Origin: a virus
Direction: 5' to 3' (one strand)
Length of the DNA: 35,257 nt
Virus record (IMG/VR): IMGVR_UViG_3300038701_001032
Coordinates: 1 to 35,257 of that record
In this document: piece after piece, positions 7,256-14,631 of the stretch
Layout: each line of letters begins with the position of its first letter
Numbering within the stretch: position 1 is the first letter of the stretch
Notes under the pieces: model-generated
The model's database searches: none
The model's input: only the letters and a program-made list of their open reading frames with translations
What the model was told of the DNA's origin: nothing
Position numbers and translations under genes: made by a program

Positions 7256-7709
7256 AATCCCAACCATAGTAGCCAAGCAACTGGAAGAAAAAGCCAAGGC
7301 TTTACCAGTATTGCAGCAGAGTCATCCGAATGGCCGCCCGATGTTTAAAAACACGCGCGTGCTAGGCGCTGATTTAATCAAAGAATTCCCAGATGGTGCA
7401 GATGAGTGGGGTAACCCATTTAACCCAACCAAATACTACTGGAGAGATATGCCTATTCTGGTAAACCACGAGGTGGCACTGCGCCACAAGTTTACCACTG
7501 GCGGCATGGAGGCAGTGGATGCCTATTGCCAAGAGGTGCGCGACTTCTGGGATGTGGCCATCAGACCACGTACACGGTTTGGCGCATTGCTCACTTACTG
7601 GTGGGTTAAAGTTTCTTCATACTTCCTGCGCTGGAAACACCCCATGCAAGAGCGCGCTGAGTTCTTAGCGAGTTTGAATAAAGTAAAACCCGAAACATCG
7701 AAGCAATGA
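7245..7709 (+). CDS. Hypothetical protein
   Basis: The 154-residue protein overlaps the preceding gene by eleven bases and the next by four. It has no signal peptide. A moderately hydrophobic aromatic stretch near residue 120 (FGALLTYWWVKVSSYFLRW) could be a membrane-contacting helix or a core helix. No family is recognised; early-region location suggests a transposition or host-takeover accessory. Confidence 0.65.
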   Translation: MSNKIPTIVAKQLEEKAKALPVLQQSHPNGRPMFKNTRVLGADLIKEFPDGADEWGNPFNPTKYYWRDMPILVNHEVALRHKFTTGGMEAVDAYCQEVRDFWDVAIRPRTRFGALLTYWWVKVSSYFLRWKHPMQERAEFLASLNKVKPETSKQ

Positions 7710-7912
7710 AATCAATCAATCTACTATTTAGGTGGTGCGCCCAATCTAATTACAACTGTAGCATCACGTATCAACGCATCAACGAATACTCTGTAGAAAT
7801 CTACAAAGGATACAAGACCAATTATGAGAAAATCTATTACTCAGATGGTCATTTAACTCCGCTTGAAGCTGCTAAACAAGGATTGAAGTTTCTAAGAATC
7901 CACTCTAAATGA
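7706..7912 (+). CDS. Hypothetical small protein
   Basis: This 68-residue protein is rich in Y, S and N (NYNCSITYQRINEYSVEIYKGYK) and overlaps both neighbours by four bases (ATGA junctions). The pattern suggests a small alpha/beta fold. Function is unknown. Confidence 0.6.
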   Translation: MKSINLLFRWCAQSNYNCSITYQRINEYSVEIYKGYKTNYEKIYYSDGHLTPLEAAKQGLKFLRIHSK

Positions 7913-8346
7913 AAACCCCAACCAAATACATCCAAGCACAGCAGCGCCTTATTGAGCTGTGCGCACAGAATGAGGAATGGCTCAGCCAACTCATTTACCA
8001 CAAAGGCGTGGCGTGGCTAGAGAACCGTTACAAGAACGTGCGGCCCACAATTAACCTACTCAGCAACAGCAAAGCGTTCTGGAGCTGGTGGCGTAACCAG
8101 ATGAACTTGCAAATAGTGGAGTTCATTGAAACCATAGACCTGCACCCAGAGATGTACCATGCTGGTAAGGCTGGTTACCTCACGCCAGAGTTGCAGCAAT
8201 ACATCCTGTTGCAGTTCAGTCACTTCATCAGCACGTACCGCTGCGTGTATCCGAATGAGGTGGTGTGGAAACTTGCTGAAAAGGAAATGTACGCAGCCGT
8301 TGATGTTGAACTTCAGACCAAGCACCATGAAACTGTCAGCAAGTAA
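7909..8346 (+). CDS. Hypothetical helical protein
   Basis: The 145-residue protein is mostly helical by composition and has several tryptophans (EEWLSQL, GVAWLENRY, KAFWSWWRNQMN). It starts inside the stop of the previous gene and its end overlaps the next gene. No family is recognised. Confidence 0.6.
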   Translation: MKTPTKYIQAQQRLIELCAQNEEWLSQLIYHKGVAWLENRYKNVRPTINLLSNSKAFWSWWRNQMNLQIVEFIETIDLHPEMYHAGKAGYLTPELQQYILLQFSHFISTYRCVYPNEVVWKLAEKEMYAAVDVELQTKHHETVSK

Positions 8347-8620
8347 GCACGAGGTCATATTGGCCGCATTGCCAGATGTGATCCAAACGCTCAATGATGG
8401 CGGCACGGTCACTAAGTTTCACGCCTCGGTTCTTACCGAGGTTTGGCAGAAGATGAGCAAGCAGGCGCTGGAGCGCAAATCAGAATACAGCTTTAAACTC
8501 AGCAAGCCACAGAAGCTGGCAATGGTACTGGCTTACGAGCTGGGCTTTTTCAGAGACACCAATTACCTAGAAACAACCACGGGCATGCTGATGCTCGACC
8601 TACACAAAGAAGTAGCATGA
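8327..8620 (+). CDS. Hypothetical protein
   Basis: A 97-residue frame beginning MKLSASKHEVILAALP was chosen. The longer upstream frame lies within the preceding gene. The sequence KFHASVLTEVWQKMSKQALERK looks helical. It overlaps the next gene by four bases. Function is unknown. Confidence 0.6.
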   Translation: MKLSASKHEVILAALPDVIQTLNDGGTVTKFHASVLTEVWQKMSKQALERKSEYSFKLSKPQKLAMVLAYELGFFRDTNYLETTTGMLMLDLHKEVA

Positions 8621-8907
8621 AAGCAGAGACGAAATTTGAAATGAAAAAACGCTTGCAGCGTGAGTTGGTAGACCTTACCAACGACCGTGCAGAGCTGGAA
8701 AGCCAACGCAGCCAACCCGGTGTTGAGTTTGATGAGTTCCTGCGGCTGAGCAATCTCATCAGCGCCATCAGTGTAAAGCAATACACGGCCAAGTACAAAA
8801 TCCATCAACTGGAGAACAACAGGCCGCTGCTGGGTAATACGCTACCCAACCACAGCACATCAGACATGCTAATGCAAGGCCGTGGCGGCATGAAAAAGAA
8901 TAACTAG
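8617..8907 (+). CDS. Coiled-coil hypothetical protein
   Basis: The 96-residue protein is nearly all charged helix over residues 1-65 (KFEMKKRLQRELVDLTNDRAELESQ), likely a coiled coil. A less ordered end rich in G, M and N follows. It is chained by ATGA-type overlap to the genes on both sides. Function is unknown. Confidence 0.6.
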   Translation: MKAETKFEMKKRLQRELVDLTNDRAELESQRSQPGVEFDEFLRLSNLISAISVKQYTAKYKIHQLENNRPLLGNTLPNHSTSDMLMQGRGGMKKNN

Positions 8908-9104
8908 TGCAATTCCCTAACGCCATAAAGTTATTGCGCCAGCGCAGAGAAGAGATTGTGCGGCAGCTAGAATGGTGCCTCGACAACCGGGCGCACAAAT
9001 GGCAAGGCAATAAACGGGTTGGAGTTAAAAACAAGGAGTTTAAAAAGATACAACAGGTTTACAAACAAGTTCAGCAAGAAATAGAAACACTAGAACAGCT
9101 ATGA
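8907..9104 (+). CDS. Small coiled-coil protein, GTG start
   Basis: The start is GTG in TAGTG, overlapping the previous stop by one base. The 65-residue product is basic in its first half (LLRQRREEIVRQLEWCLDNRAHKWQGNKR) and coiled-coil-like at the end (YKQVQQEIETLEQL). It may bind nucleic acid. No family is recognised. Confidence 0.55.
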   Translation: MQFPNAIKLLRQRREEIVRQLEWCLDNRAHKWQGNKRVGVKNKEFKKIQQVYKQVQQEIETLEQL

Positions 9105-9229
9105 GAAAAAGACCCAACAACACCAAGAAAGAAACCCAAGGCATGATTGCAGGTGCCATCATTGCCATGGCCTTGGTGGCCGCAGTGGCCGCCCTGATAA
9201 ACGAGATAATTCAACAAGTATTCAATTAA
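9101..9229 (+). CDS. 42-residue single-pass membrane protein
   Basis: The frame starts at ATG 9101, overlapping the previous stop by four bases. It has a basic N-terminus (MRKRPNNTKK) and one strong transmembrane segment (MIAGAIIAMALVAAVAALI, about residues 15-33). The positive N-terminus predicts the N-in orientation. Function is unknown; chaining within the early operon supports it being real. Confidence 0.55.
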   Translation: MRKRPNNTKKETQGMIAGAIIAMALVAAVAALINEIIQQVFN

Positions 9230-9247
9230 CCTTTAAAACCTAGTAAG

Positions 9248-9838
9248 ATGAGTAAACAATGGATTGACCCAAGTGGCGCAACGGTACCAACAAGATTTGT
9301 ACCCGCCATCGACAAGAAAAAGACCAAGACCGTAGAGCGCATTGTGCGCGAAGCGGAGAAAGCACAGGCACAGTTGCGCAAAGTAAAGAGCCTGCTGTTT
9401 GAAGAGTGCGACAATATTTACGATTTGATGAAGGCAGATGCCAACATCCGCACGGGCAAGAAAGGCAACTACACCATCAGCACCTTTTCTAAAGACAAGA
9501 AGATACAGGTGGATGTGCAAGAATCGTTAACGTTTGACGATAACATTTCTTTTGCCAAAGAGAAGATTGAAGAGTACATCGCAGCCAAAGCGCAGGGTGT
9601 GGACGAAGACCTTCTCAAGCTTGTTCATCTGGCATTTGAAAGCCGTAATGGCAAGCTAGATACCAAGCGTGTTCTTGGTCTGTTCAAGCTTAAGATAAAC
9701 CACGCCAAGTGGAATGAGGCTATGGAGCTTATCAAGAGCAGCATAGACCGAAATTTCTCTAAGCGTTACGCGCGCATCTTTATCCGGCAAGAGAACGGTG
9801 AGTACAAGCCGTTGGAGTTGAACTTTTCGAGTTTGTAA
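9248..9838 (+). CDS. DUF3164 early protein of transposable phages
   Basis: The 196-residue protein begins SKQWIDPSGATVPTRFV. It has the conserved helical middle and the ending HAKWNEAMELIKSSID...SKRYARIFIR typical of DUF3164. This family is common in the early region of Mu-like phages; its role is not established. An 18-base leader separates it from the membrane peptide. It overlaps the next start by one base (TAATG). Confidence 0.8.
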   Translation: MSKQWIDPSGATVPTRFVPAIDKKKTKTVERIVREAEKAQAQLRKVKSLLFEECDNIYDLMKADANIRTGKKGNYTISTFSKDKKIQVDVQESLTFDDNISFAKEKIEEYIAAKAQGVDEDLLKLVHLAFESRNGKLDTKRVLGLFKLKINHAKWNEAMELIKSSIDRNFSKRYARIFIRQENGEYKPLELNFSSL

Positions 9839-10398
9839 TGCCTAGAAAAGTCACAGGTAATAGGGGTTTGAAAGTACAGATGCGCAGGTTTCACTTGATG
9901 TGTGAGTGTGTCCATGAAGGGATGACCTTTGATGAAATAGACCGTTACATCAACTACGCTATGCAGTCAAACTTTAGTAGAAGCACTTTGGAAAAAGACA
10001 TGCTTGTTCTAAAAAAGGACTTGAAAGCACCAATTAAAGTGACTGGTCGACCGTGTGTATATACGTTCAGTGAACCGTGGTCTTTTGTTGATCAAATCGT
10101 AAAGTGGTGCGATGGGTCAGGCAATTATCAATTGTCTGATTCTGACCGCCAACTTGATAAAGAAATAAGCGCTGAGCGCGAGTTGCGAGATGAATCAATG
10201 CGTAAAATGAACAACCAACTTTTTTACTTAAAAAAGGAGCAACAAGAACTTCAGTTGATTACTAATTCAATGTCTTGCATGTCCAAAGATTGGGATGATA
10301 AAGTAAGTCGATTAACACGGGTCAATTCTGATATTTCAATAATTCAAAAGAAGTTGAACAACATTAGAAAGGCTTTGCCAATATTATCCAATGCCTGA
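9838..10398 (+). CDS. Winged-helix-like protein with coiled-coil tail
   Basis: Residues about 12-75 (MRRFHLMCECVHEGMTFDEIDRYIN, then SRSTLEKDMLVLKKDL) resemble the N-terminal winged helix of WYL-type transcription factors. No WYL domain follows. Instead a long coiled coil covers about 105-180. The gene looks more AT-rich than its neighbours. It could be a phage regulator that dimerises through the coil; this is an inference from pattern. Confidence 0.6.
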   Translation: MPRKVTGNRGLKVQMRRFHLMCECVHEGMTFDEIDRYINYAMQSNFSRSTLEKDMLVLKKDLKAPIKVTGRPCVYTFSEPWSFVDQIVKWCDGSGNYQLSDSDRQLDKEISAERELRDESMRKMNNQLFYLKKEQQELQLITNSMSCMSKDWDDKVSRLTRVNSDISIIQKKLNNIRKALPILSNA

Positions 10399-10648
10399 TC
10401 AAAAACCAATAACAGCCGTACCAGGCGCAGTGTATGAAGTGACAGACCATCGCGGATGCGGAAGTACCAACTGTGGCTTTTTGTACATCTACACTTTTGG
10501 AGAGGTTTTAAAATGCGTCAAAGCAACCAAGACCAAAGCATTATTCATGAGGCTTGATCAAAAGGAAGGAATGTACATCAATAAAAAAGTCTATGAAACG
10601 CGATTGAAATTGATAAAGCACCCGAAAGGACAATTGAATCTACAATGA
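10391..10648 (+). CDS. Hypothetical small protein
   Basis: The 85-residue protein overlaps the previous gene by eight bases. A beta-rich pattern (AVYEVTDHRG, GFLYIYTFGEVLKCVKA) suggests a small barrel. A CGSTNC pair near residues 20-25 is present without a second cysteine pair. No family is recognised. Confidence 0.55.
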   Translation: MPDQKPITAVPGAVYEVTDHRGCGSTNCGFLYIYTFGEVLKCVKATKTKALFMRLDQKEGMYINKKVYETRLKLIKHPKGQLNLQ

Positions 10649-11073
10649 ACCTCAACCGCTACATACTAACGCACCCCAACATGCAAGGCGAAGTGGAGCT
10701 TGGCTATGCCATTTCTGGTCGCCTGCTGTTGTGGCACATTAGAGCAGAGCTGAGCACCAAGGCGTACAATAAGTTGCTGGAGAACATACCAACAGATGAG
10801 AAGTACATTGATTACTACATCAAAAAAGGCTTTGCCGTAAAGCATCTGCCGCCAGACCTCAGCTTCGATGCCTTCTGGAATGCCTACGAGTACAAGGTAG
10901 GCAACAGAACGAAGTGCAAGCAGCTGTGGAACAAGCTGACCGATGGCGAGCGCATTGCCGTACTGGAAAGCATACCCAAGTACAACCGATGGCTCAAGCT
11001 TAAAGTAACCGTTGACCGCATTTACCCCGAACGCTACCTCAGTCAGAAACGCTACGAGAACGAATTTAAATGA
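10645..11073 (+). CDS. Replication protein O/DnaT C-terminal-domain-like protein
   Basis: Residues about 72-140 read SFDAFWNAYEYKVGNRTKCKQLWNKLTDGER and end RIYPERYLSQKRYENEF. This is the pattern (FW..Y..K..K..a...W..L...er, ending in a P.rYL....WE-like motif) at the C-terminus of many phage replication-initiator or helicase-loader proteins. The N-terminal 70 residues are shorter than the usual DNA-binding part. It may recruit the host replisome after transposition. The match is by eye only. Confidence 0.55.
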   Translation: MNLNRYILTHPNMQGEVELGYAISGRLLLWHIRAELSTKAYNKLLENIPTDEKYIDYYIKKGFAVKHLPPDLSFDAFWNAYEYKVGNRTKCKQLWNKLTDGERIAVLESIPKYNRWLKLKVTVDRIYPERYLSQKRYENEFK

Positions 11074-11462
11074 GCACTAGAAACAAAACCATGCGCGCTT
11101 TCCACGCTCAGCTTAACAGTTTGGGTTTGATGGATGATAAGGCAAACATCATTAAGCAGTTTACCAATGAGCGCACCAGTAGCGCACGCGAGCTGACAGA
11201 CCAAGAGCTGTACCAGCTGTTGCAAGGATTACAGGTTGGAGCTGTTAAGCCTCCAGGAGACAAGATGCGCAAGGCCATCATCAGCATGGCTCACGAAATG
11301 GGTTGGCGCAAAGCAGGTAGAATTGACATGCTTGCCATCAACACTTGGTGCATCAATAAAGGCAAGTACCACAAAAAGCTCAACGATCATAACATGCAAG
11401 AGCTTACCGAGTTGGTAACGCAGTTTAAAATCATGTACGAAAAGCATTTGAACACCATTTAA
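11070..11462 (+). CDS. GemA/gp16-like early regulatory protein (DUF1018)
   Basis: The 130-residue protein has the family order: an N-terminal helix binding region (FHAQLNSLGLMDDKANIIKQFTNERTSSARELTDQELYQLLQGL, about 10-55), a gap, then MRKAIISMAHEMGW and a C-terminal helical part. In Mu, GemA (gp16) modulates host gene expression and lies directly before mor. It overlaps the preceding gene by four bases. Confidence 0.7.
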   Translation: MSTRNKTMRAFHAQLNSLGLMDDKANIIKQFTNERTSSARELTDQELYQLLQGLQVGAVKPPGDKMRKAIISMAHEMGWRKAGRIDMLAINTWCINKGKYHKKLNDHNMQELTELVTQFKIMYEKHLNTI

Positions 11463-11735
11463 ATGGCCAATAAGAATCCCAATACCAGAGCATCATCCAT
11501 TGCTAAGCGTGCCGCCATCAAAGAAGAGTACGAGAAATGGAACGCCAAGAAAGAAGGCAAGGTGCGCATGTACACCTTTGAGTACATCATGCTTAAGATA
11601 GCGCAGCAGTTCTTTATCTCACCTCGTACTGCCGAAGAAATTGTCAACGGCTGGGGCTACTACAAAGAAGAGGAACCAAAGAACCAGCTAGAAATGTTCG
11701 AGAATGATGAGGATGCCGAAACAGTTGCTGATTGA
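11463..11735 (+). CDS. Small HTH protein, possible Mor-like late activator
   Basis: The 90-residue protein has a basic N-terminus and a segment FEYIMLKIAQQFFISPRTAEEIVNG (about 37-62) that reads as a helix-turn-helix. This is similar in layout to the C-terminal HTH of the Mor/C family (La.ky.iS...I..I). It starts at the base after the GemA-like stop, the position of mor in Mu, and it is the last gene of the early operon. An acidic tail follows. A role as middle/late activator is a positional inference. Confidence 0.45.
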   Translation: MANKNPNTRASSIAKRAAIKEEYEKWNAKKEGKVRMYTFEYIMLKIAQQFFISPRTAEEIVNGWGYYKEEEPKNQLEMFENDEDAETVAD

Positions 11736-11791
11736 ATGTTCTCCAACGGTTTGGCTATGCTTAGTGCGGAAATTAAAAACGAAACTCAACT

Positions 11792-12124
11792 ATGAAAAAG
11801 GAACTTAGAGAAAAGGTTTGGAATAAATATGATTGCAAATGTGCCTATTGTGGCGAAGATTTGGAATACAAAAAAATGCAAGTTGACCACATAGAAGCCA
11901 AATACTTAGGTGGAAAAGACGATATTGAAAATTATAACCCAAGTTGCCGACAATGTAATTTCTATAAAGGAACATTTGACATTGAGGGATTTAAAAAGCA
12001 ATTAGCCACAATTACTGAAAGGATTCAAAAACCATTTATAGTAAGACTTGCAATGAAGTATGGTATTATTTCTTTCAAACCTTTTGACGGAAAATTTTAC
12101 TATGAAAAACGAAACGAGCATTAA
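11792..12124 (+). CDS. HNH endonuclease
   Basis: The 110-residue protein has the compact HNH layout: CAYC (17-20), QVDHIEAKYLGGKDD with D32-H33, then NPSCRQCN giving CRQC (52-55) and N56. The two CxxC pairs bind the structural zinc and the His is the catalytic base. The C-terminal half is basic. Codon use is markedly A/T-rich compared with the early operon. HNH genes near terminase often assist packaging, but composition and flanking repeats suggest a moron or mobile cassette here. Confidence 0.85.
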   Translation: MKKELREKVWNKYDCKCAYCGEDLEYKKMQVDHIEAKYLGGKDDIENYNPSCRQCNFYKGTFDIEGFKKQLATITERIQKPFIVRLAMKYGIISFKPFDGKFYYEKRNEH

Positions 12125-12167
12125 GTATAGCCTTTGTTGTGCTTAACGAAGTGACGTTTTAATGAAG

Positions 12168-12231
12168 CACAACGCCTGGCTAAATCTAGCCGTCTGCCGT
12201 AGGCGATGGCATTTAGCCGCTGTTGGAGAAC
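12168..12231 (+). repeat. attC-like hairpin after the HNH gene
   Basis: CAAC (12170-12173) pairs with GTTG (12222-12225), and GGCTAAAT (12178-12185) pairs with ATTTAGCC (12211-12218). Spacers of unequal length (GCCT against GCT) leave an extrahelical base. A small GCC/GGC hairpin sits in the middle. Two short arms, an unpaired base and a terminal loop are the architecture of integron attC sites. The outer boxes do not fit the integron consensus exactly. Confidence 0.45.
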
Positions 12232-12279
12232 GTTTTTATTCTGTCGGTAGTAGTTGTGCGGATAGGCTCATGTGGCTGA

Positions 12280-12510
12280 TTAAATAAATTCTTCTTCAAC
12301 CGTCCAATCTTCACCACGAATTATTTCAATTATCTGTTCGTGAGAATAAACTTTTTCAACTTCAATAGGACATTCTCCAGCCCAAGATAATATGAACTCG
12401 GTTTCATCTACATTACGCCTAGCTGTTTCGCTAGAATCTTCATCGAACAGGCTGAAATCAATTTTGCTTATCCTTTCAATCGGTAAGACTGTGTAGTTTT
12501 TAGAGTCCAT
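12280..12510 (-). CDS. Small acidic hypothetical protein, last gene of head operon
   Basis: The 76-residue protein is acidic (FSLFDEDSSETARRNVDETEF, EDWTVEEEFI) and overlaps the end of the LamG-like gene. It may be a chaperone or capping partner of that protein. No family is recognised. Confidence 0.5.
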   Translation of the reverse strand: MDSKNYTVLPIERISKIDFSLFDEDSSETARRNVDETEFILSWAGECPIEVEKVYSHEQIIEIIRGEDWTVEEEFI

Positions 12511-13210
12511 ATCTATCTTTTATCGCATTGAAATTTTGTAAAACCTCTGCGGCTGATAATGCCTTAGTGTAAATAAGGGTTTGTGAAGCCCCTCCTTCAA
12601 AGTTTGTCGGACTACCTCCGTCAACTCTTCTGCCCACCCTTACCTGTGGTGTGATACCCGAATTTATGTCAATAGTATAGTTAGCCGTGTCAACCTCTAA
12701 GCCGTTAACGTAAAGTTTTATGTTATTAGATGTAAGTGTTTTGTCATACGTAACGGTTGCATTTACCCAATTTCCTATTGTTATTGAACGGGAAACTTCT
12801 GACCAGCTATGGTTATTCATGTAAAAATATATTACGCCAAATCGGGTAAAAAAGTAACTTAAATTATACCCAGAACCAAAACCGTAACAAAACGGCAAAG
12901 ATGCCGAGCCAGATGCTACGTTTATCCATATAGAAAATGTAATAGGAGACGAAAGTGTCGTTGCCCAAGATAGACATTCAGCGTAATCACTAACCCCATC
13001 AAATTCAAGATAACCACCTTCTGCGCTATTGTATGGAACTCCATTGATAAGCGTAGCGTCATTACCTTCTCCTGAAAGGTCTAACCAATTAACTCCGCTA
13101 CCACCGTAACTTGAAGGTTGACCTGCATCCAAATAAAGGATGAGGTCATCAGTAACTATGTTTGGTGCTGATGTTTCTGAGTATCCGTAAAATATTAGTT
13201 TTCTACTCAT
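12500..13210 (-). CDS. LamG/concanavalin-type jelly-roll protein
   Basis: The 236-residue protein has a short N-terminal anchor (about 1-20). A LamG-like domain (about 22-230) follows, with LILYLDAGQPSSY, WLDLSGEGNDATL, LEFDGVSDYAE, FSIWINV, WVNATVTYDK, IKLYVNGLEVD and the closing LSAAEVLQNFNAIKDRYG. Such domains bind carbohydrate or protein surfaces and occur in phage capsid decorations and fibres. It sits at the end of the head operon, next to two other strand-rich proteins, and its start overlaps the previous stop (ATGA). A virion surface role is likely; the ligand is unknown. Confidence 0.75.
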   Translation of the reverse strand: MSRKLIFYGYSETSAPNIVTDDLILYLDAGQPSSYGGSGVNWLDLSGEGNDATLINGVPYNSAEGGYLEFDGVSDYAECLSWATTLSSPITFSIWINVASGSASLPFCYGFGSGYNLSYFFTRFGVIYFYMNNHSWSEVSRSITIGNWVNATVTYDKTLTSNNIKLYVNGLEVDTANYTIDINSGITPQVRVGRRVDGGSPTNFEGGASQTLIYTKALSAAEVLQNFNAIKDRYGL

Positions 13211-13689
13211 GTGTAAATGCCGCTTAGTTCAATTGTAGCATCACTTCCCGCTGCGTCAAATGTCATTCCTAACGTATCTGAAACGTCCAAATCGAAAGGA
13301 GATGAAACAGGTGAACCGTTGACGTTGACAACTAAGCTAGTCAAACCATCTGCGTCTATTGTGTCAATCGTACCTGATGAATCTGAATCTATCGTTACGG
13401 TTGTAACTGTATCGTCACCGCTTGATACCTTGAAGCGAAGAAAAAGGTTTTTCGCGCAAGCTGTTTCTTCAAAAATATACCCATCAGCCGCAGGCTTGTA
13501 ATCCACCTGCTGGTCGTTGCCATCTTTGTCTTTTACTTTTCCGTAGGGCAACTTCTCTGTTGCACCTGGCGCAACAGTAAGACTGTAGTCTTCAGCTTGG
13601 TTGGTAACTGTGCCATCATCTCCAATGGTCACATTTTTACTTTCCAGTTCTAAATCTCCCTTGCCCGGTGTTTGAATGTCTAAACCCAT
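13207..13689 (-). CDS. Putative structural protein, beta-rich
   Basis: The 160-residue protein is rich in D, T, S and V with strand-like repeats (TVTTVTIDSDSSGTIDTIDADG, LVVNVNGSPVSSPFDLDVSD) and lacks a signal peptide. Its place between the gp37-like and LamG-like genes suggests a virion decoration or collar component. No family is recognised. Confidence 0.55.
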   Translation of the reverse strand: MGLDIQTPGKGDLELESKNVTIGDDGTVTNQAEDYSLTVAPGATEKLPYGKVKDKDGNDQQVDYKPAADGYIFEETACAKNLFLRFKVSSGDDTVTTVTIDSDSSGTIDTIDADGLTSLVVNVNGSPVSSPFDLDVSDTLGMTFDAAGSDATIELSGIYT

Positions 13690-13690
13690 A

Positions 13691-14062
13691 TCAACTAAAG
13701 TTTGAGCCAGCTACACGCTCGGCCATTTTTACTTGAAAGCGTTGCGTCTGTTCGGTGCTACCTGTGGTTACCACTCTGCGCACGGCAATCTCAATCATGC
13801 CTGCGTTCCAATCTTTTTGGTCTGCGCCTGCAATCTTAAGGCTGAAGGTTCCCTCAGCCGCTTCGTTGGTAAGTGCCGTAAAGCCGCTGTCTGTGCCGCC
13901 TCCAGTTTTCCATTGAAACTTCTTGACCATCACGTTATTCAGGAAGACCACAGCCTCCACCTTCTTGAGGCTGGCATCTGGTATCAGCACATCGCTGCTG
14001 TCTTTAACGGTAATGGTTTCGTTGAGGTCGGTGCCTATCGGATGTGTTTCTAGTGTTGGCAT
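13691..14062 (-). CDS. Putative structural protein (neck or appendage)
   Basis: The 123-residue protein opens with a segment like the N-terminal domains of phage appendage proteins (DLNETITVKDSSDVLIPDASLKKVEAVVFLNN), with an alternating strand pattern throughout. It overlaps the gp37-like gene by one base. The function is inferred only from neighbours. Confidence 0.5.
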   Translation of the reverse strand: MPTLETHPIGTDLNETITVKDSSDVLIPDASLKKVEAVVFLNNVMVKKFQWKTGGGTDSGFTALTNEAAEGTFSLKIAGADQKDWNAGMIEIAVRRVVTTGSTEQTQRFQVKMAERVAGSNFS

Positions 14063-14631
14063 TAGCTTTCTGGTAAAATGGTTACTGTTTCATTCATGGC
14101 AAGCGTGCCAGCTGCATTGGTATTATGCTTGGCGCTGTCGTCTTCAAAGCGACAACGGTAGGTCATGCTGTGGCGTATCACGTGGCCAGCGTACTGGTAA
14201 GTGCTCAGGTTTATTCTGTCCAGCGAACTAAAGCATGTGCCATTAAAACCTTGCAACCGATAATGCAATTGGTTGAGCCTTTCCAAGTGATCCATAGCAA
14301 GGTTTCGCTGCACCTGTGGTGTTGGGCTGCTGGTCTTTAACTTGGTAGAGCTGATGAGGTAGAACGTAATAGTTCCGGGAGCCTGTTGCACTTTTCGGCC
14401 AATGGTTTCCATCGGCATCTCGCCAAACTCAATGTAAACGGCTGGCAGGTTGGCAGGTTCAATTGCTTTAACCTGTCCTTTCTCATCCAAATCCTGACCG
14501 TAATAAATGTCTACATGCTTGATGTCGGTAATGAGATGCTGCATGCCGTCTCGTACTTCATCATGCTTCTCTAAAATGCGAGTAATCAACTCGTTGTATG
14601 TGGTCTTTATAAAGCTCATGCTCGTAGCCAT
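14062..14631 (-). CDS. gp37-like (DUF1834-type) tail-terminator protein
   Basis: The 189-residue protein has an N-terminal helix (YNELITRILEKHDEV), then LPAVYIEFGEMPMET and further strands, which is the pattern of tail-completion/terminator proteins. It is adjacent to the gpG- and gp36-like genes in the same operon. It overlaps the gpG-like gene by 16 bases. The match is at the level of layout rather than diagnostic motifs. Confidence 0.5.
   Translation of the reverse strand: MATSMSFIKTTYNELITRILEKHDEVRDGMQHLITDIKHVDIYYGQDLDEKGQVKAIEPANLPAVYIEFGEMPMETIGRKVQQAPGTITFYLISSTKLKTSSPTPQVQRNLAMDHLERLNQLHYRLQGFNGTCFSSLDRINLSTYQYAGHVIRHSMTYRCRFEDDSAKHNTNAAGTLAMNETVTILPES

Larger units (their letters stand above)
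11738..12231. mobile_element. IR-flanked HNH cassette-like insertion
   Basis: GTTCTCCAAC (11738-11747) and GTTGGAGAAC (12222-12231) are perfect inverted repeats enclosing one AT-rich gene with its own leader (GTGCGGAAATTAAAA before the ATG). The inner bases are also related: GGCTATGC on the left against GCATTTAGCC on the right. The segment separates the early plus-strand operon from the head minus-strand operon. Its composition is unlike either neighbour, which suggests later acquisition. Confidence 0.5.
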
